Source of the DNA: Lasioglossum baleicum | Lineage: Eukaryota; Arthropoda; Insecta; Hymenoptera; Halictidae | Assembly: GCF_051020765.1 (NCBI RefSeq) | Contig: NW_027469107.1 | Span: 62,001 to 126,000 of the forward strand | Direction of reading: 5' to 3' | DNA: 64,000 nucleotides | Shown: positions 62,737 through 64,000 of the stretch, piece after piece | Layout of the letters: every line of letters begins with the position of its first letter | Position numbering within the stretch: the first letter of the stretch is position 1 | Made by a program: the position numbers and the translations under genes | The notes under the pieces: generated by a model | The model's database searches: none | What the model was told of the DNA's origin: nothing | What the model saw: only the letters and a program-made list of their open reading frames with translations

Positions 62737-63696
62737 TTGAGGAAACGGCGGTTTGCAGGTAATTTAACTTATGCGCATGCATTGCTGCAACTTGTGCTGT
62801 ATAATGTAGAATTTTTGTTACCGCGCCATCCGAGTTTTATACATGTGCAAATACTCGTACACGCTGCATTGTATTTTTTCCACACGCGACAAGGAGGGGA
62901 CAAAGGCGAGTTCCGGCTCGCGTCTGCCCCCTCCCCCCGTCCCACCCCCCTGGTCGACCCGCATAAAACTTAAAAATATGATAAAATAAAAGATAAAATC
63001 AATAAATGAAAACGTGTATAGATACAACAGATAAAATAAATGTCAATAAATGAATAATAATAAGTAAATAAATACAATGGACAAGACACAACAAACATAA
63101 GTCGGGGGGGGCAAAATGAAGGGGAATAAGAGATAAGGATAAAATTTATAATATAGAATATAATATATATATAGAATAAAATGAACTATTATAAAATAAA
63201 AGGAGGGGGGTCGACCGGCAGGTCGCATCTTTGTAGGGGGGGAGGGGATCATTGCTCCACCTCGCCCCCCGCGACCTGCCCACCCTTTGGGCGCCTTAAC
63301 GGCCGGCTCCCCTTGGCGGCGGTCGAAGTACTAAGTAGTCCCACCGCCGCCATTACGTCTGCGGCCCCTTACAGGGGGCCGTCGGCCTCGTCGGGGTTGC
63401 CCCGCCGATGCTAACCTCCTGGCGGTGAGGGGGTCGGCTTCCCTCTCCCTCTCCGCTGCCTCCTTCTGCGTTATCACAATCTCGCAGAAGGAGGCAAACG
63501 CTGCTCTTGACCTCTCGCTGCCGATCATGGGGTCGACCACGACCGGCAACGAGAGGTCCATCCCAATAACGCCCGTTAGGTCTCTGCGCGGCGCAGACCA
63601 CGCTAGACATTCTTCCAGCGTATGCCGCGCAGAGTCCTGGGCCTCCTCGCAGTAGTGGCACTGCGATCCTCCCAGTGTCAGTTATGAACACACAGT
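62737..63696 (-). repeat. Monomer M66 (960 bp)
   Basis: Mosaic: GCGGTTTGCAGG start, ACAAAGGCGAG arm, AAATGAATAAT tract. R1 tail 63331-63681, CHYC. Confidence 0.95.
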
Positions 63697-64000
63697 TTGA
63701 GGAAACGGCGGTTTGCAGGTAATTTAACTTATGCGCATGCATTGCTGCAACTTGTGCTGTATAATGTAGAATTTTTGTTACCGCGCCATCCGAGTTTTAT
63801 ACATGTGCAAATACTCGTACTAGCTGCATTGTATTTTTTCCGCACGCGACAAGGAGGGGACAGAGGCGAGTTCCGGCTCGCGTCTGTCCCCTCCCCCCGT
63901 CCCACCCCCCTGGTCGACCCGCATAAAACTTAAAAATATGGTAAAATAAAAGATAAAATCAATAAATGAAAACGTGTATAGATAAAATAGATAACATAAA
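63697..64000 (-). repeat. Partial monomer M67 (first 304 bp)
   Basis: G arm; runs through the hairpin and C-run block into the A-rich block, where the window ends. Private TACTAGCTGC and ATATGGTAAA changes. Confidence 0.95.

Larger units (their letters stand above)
1..64000 (-). repeat. R1-LINE-derived macrosatellite array, ~964-bp monomer, 66 full copies
   Basis: The window consists entirely of head-to-tail copies of one unit. Taking the TTGAGG of TTGAGGAAACGGCGG as monomer start, there are 67 anchors from 52 to 63697; (63697-52)/66 gives a mean of 964.3 bp. Strand is given as minus because the recognisable LINE coding remnant reads on that strand in every copy. Class labels in the monomer entries: L arm means ATTAGGGG before ACAGAGGCGAG, G arm means AGGAGGGG there. 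'R1 tail' is the minus-strand open frame running from the zinc knuckle to the TAG stop; C2 is the second zinc cysteine. No unrelated insertion, gene or inversion interrupts the array. Both ends continue outside the window, so the true array is longer. Confidence 0.98.

Noticed and set aside
1..64000. CRISPR array
   Set aside because: The repeats are about 964 bp with no short repeat/spacer pattern.
1..64000. Ribosomal DNA or TTAGG telomeric repeats, common targets of R1-clade elements
   Set aside because: No 28S-like segment is seen, and TTAGG occurs only as isolated words, not in tandem.
1..64000. Centromeric satellite with a CENP-B-like box
   Set aside because: No CENP-B box-like 17-mer was found, and position on the chromosome cannot be told from the window. 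The higher-order repeats alone do not prove a centromere.

Overview
The whole window is one uninterrupted head-to-tail satellite array. A monomer of about 964 bp (range 947-971) repeats 66 times in full, with a partial copy at each edge: bases 1-51 are the end of a monomer and 63697-64000 the beginning of one. All copies point the same way. I see no single-copy sequence, no rRNA, tRNA, CRISPR or operon-like content, and no ordinary protein-coding gene.

The origin of the monomer can be read from its minus strand. About 350-360 bp of each copy encodes the C-terminal end of a non-LTR retrotransposon ORF2 of the R1 clade: a CX2C-X8-H-X4-C zinc knuckle followed by Pro-Ala-Trp, a DLSLP segment and a QKEAAEREREADP tail rich in Arg and Glu. 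The clade is typical of arthropods. The wording of this tail resembles insect and especially lepidopteran R1-like elements as I know them, so the host is probably an insect, perhaps a moth or butterfly; this is inference. The reverse transcriptase, the endonuclease and ORF1 are absent, so the array is made of 5'-truncated LINE 3' ends.

Plus-strand layout of a monomer, measured from a TTGAGG anchor: (1) about 160 bp of mixed sequence; (2) a G/C-rich inverted repeat with a TTCCGG loop, followed directly by C-runs that form a G-quadruplex motif on the minus strand; (3) about 240 bp that are A-rich and almost free of C, with AAAT/AATA microsatellite, flanked by GGTCGACC...CGCAT motifs; (4) about 130 bp of GC-rich linker corresponding to the proximal 3' UTR; (5) the R1 tail on the minus strand.

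Monomers fall into sub-families that mix as mosaics of two main haplotypes. The ATTAGGGG haplotype dominates roughly the first 25 kb and the AGGAGGGG haplotype the rest. On top of this are several higher-order repeats: a dimer (1930 bp) at about 19.3-23.2 kb, a trimer (2893 bp) at 26.8-32.6 kb, a pentamer (4821 bp) at 29.9-39.7 kb and a tetramer (3862 bp) at 49.9-57.6 kb. These indicate recent multi-monomer amplification by unequal exchange or a similar process. The R1 frame is still open in most copies, but several have nonsense or frameshift changes and 14 of 66 have lost the second zinc cysteine. I therefore treat every copy as a pseudogene fragment inside a satellite.
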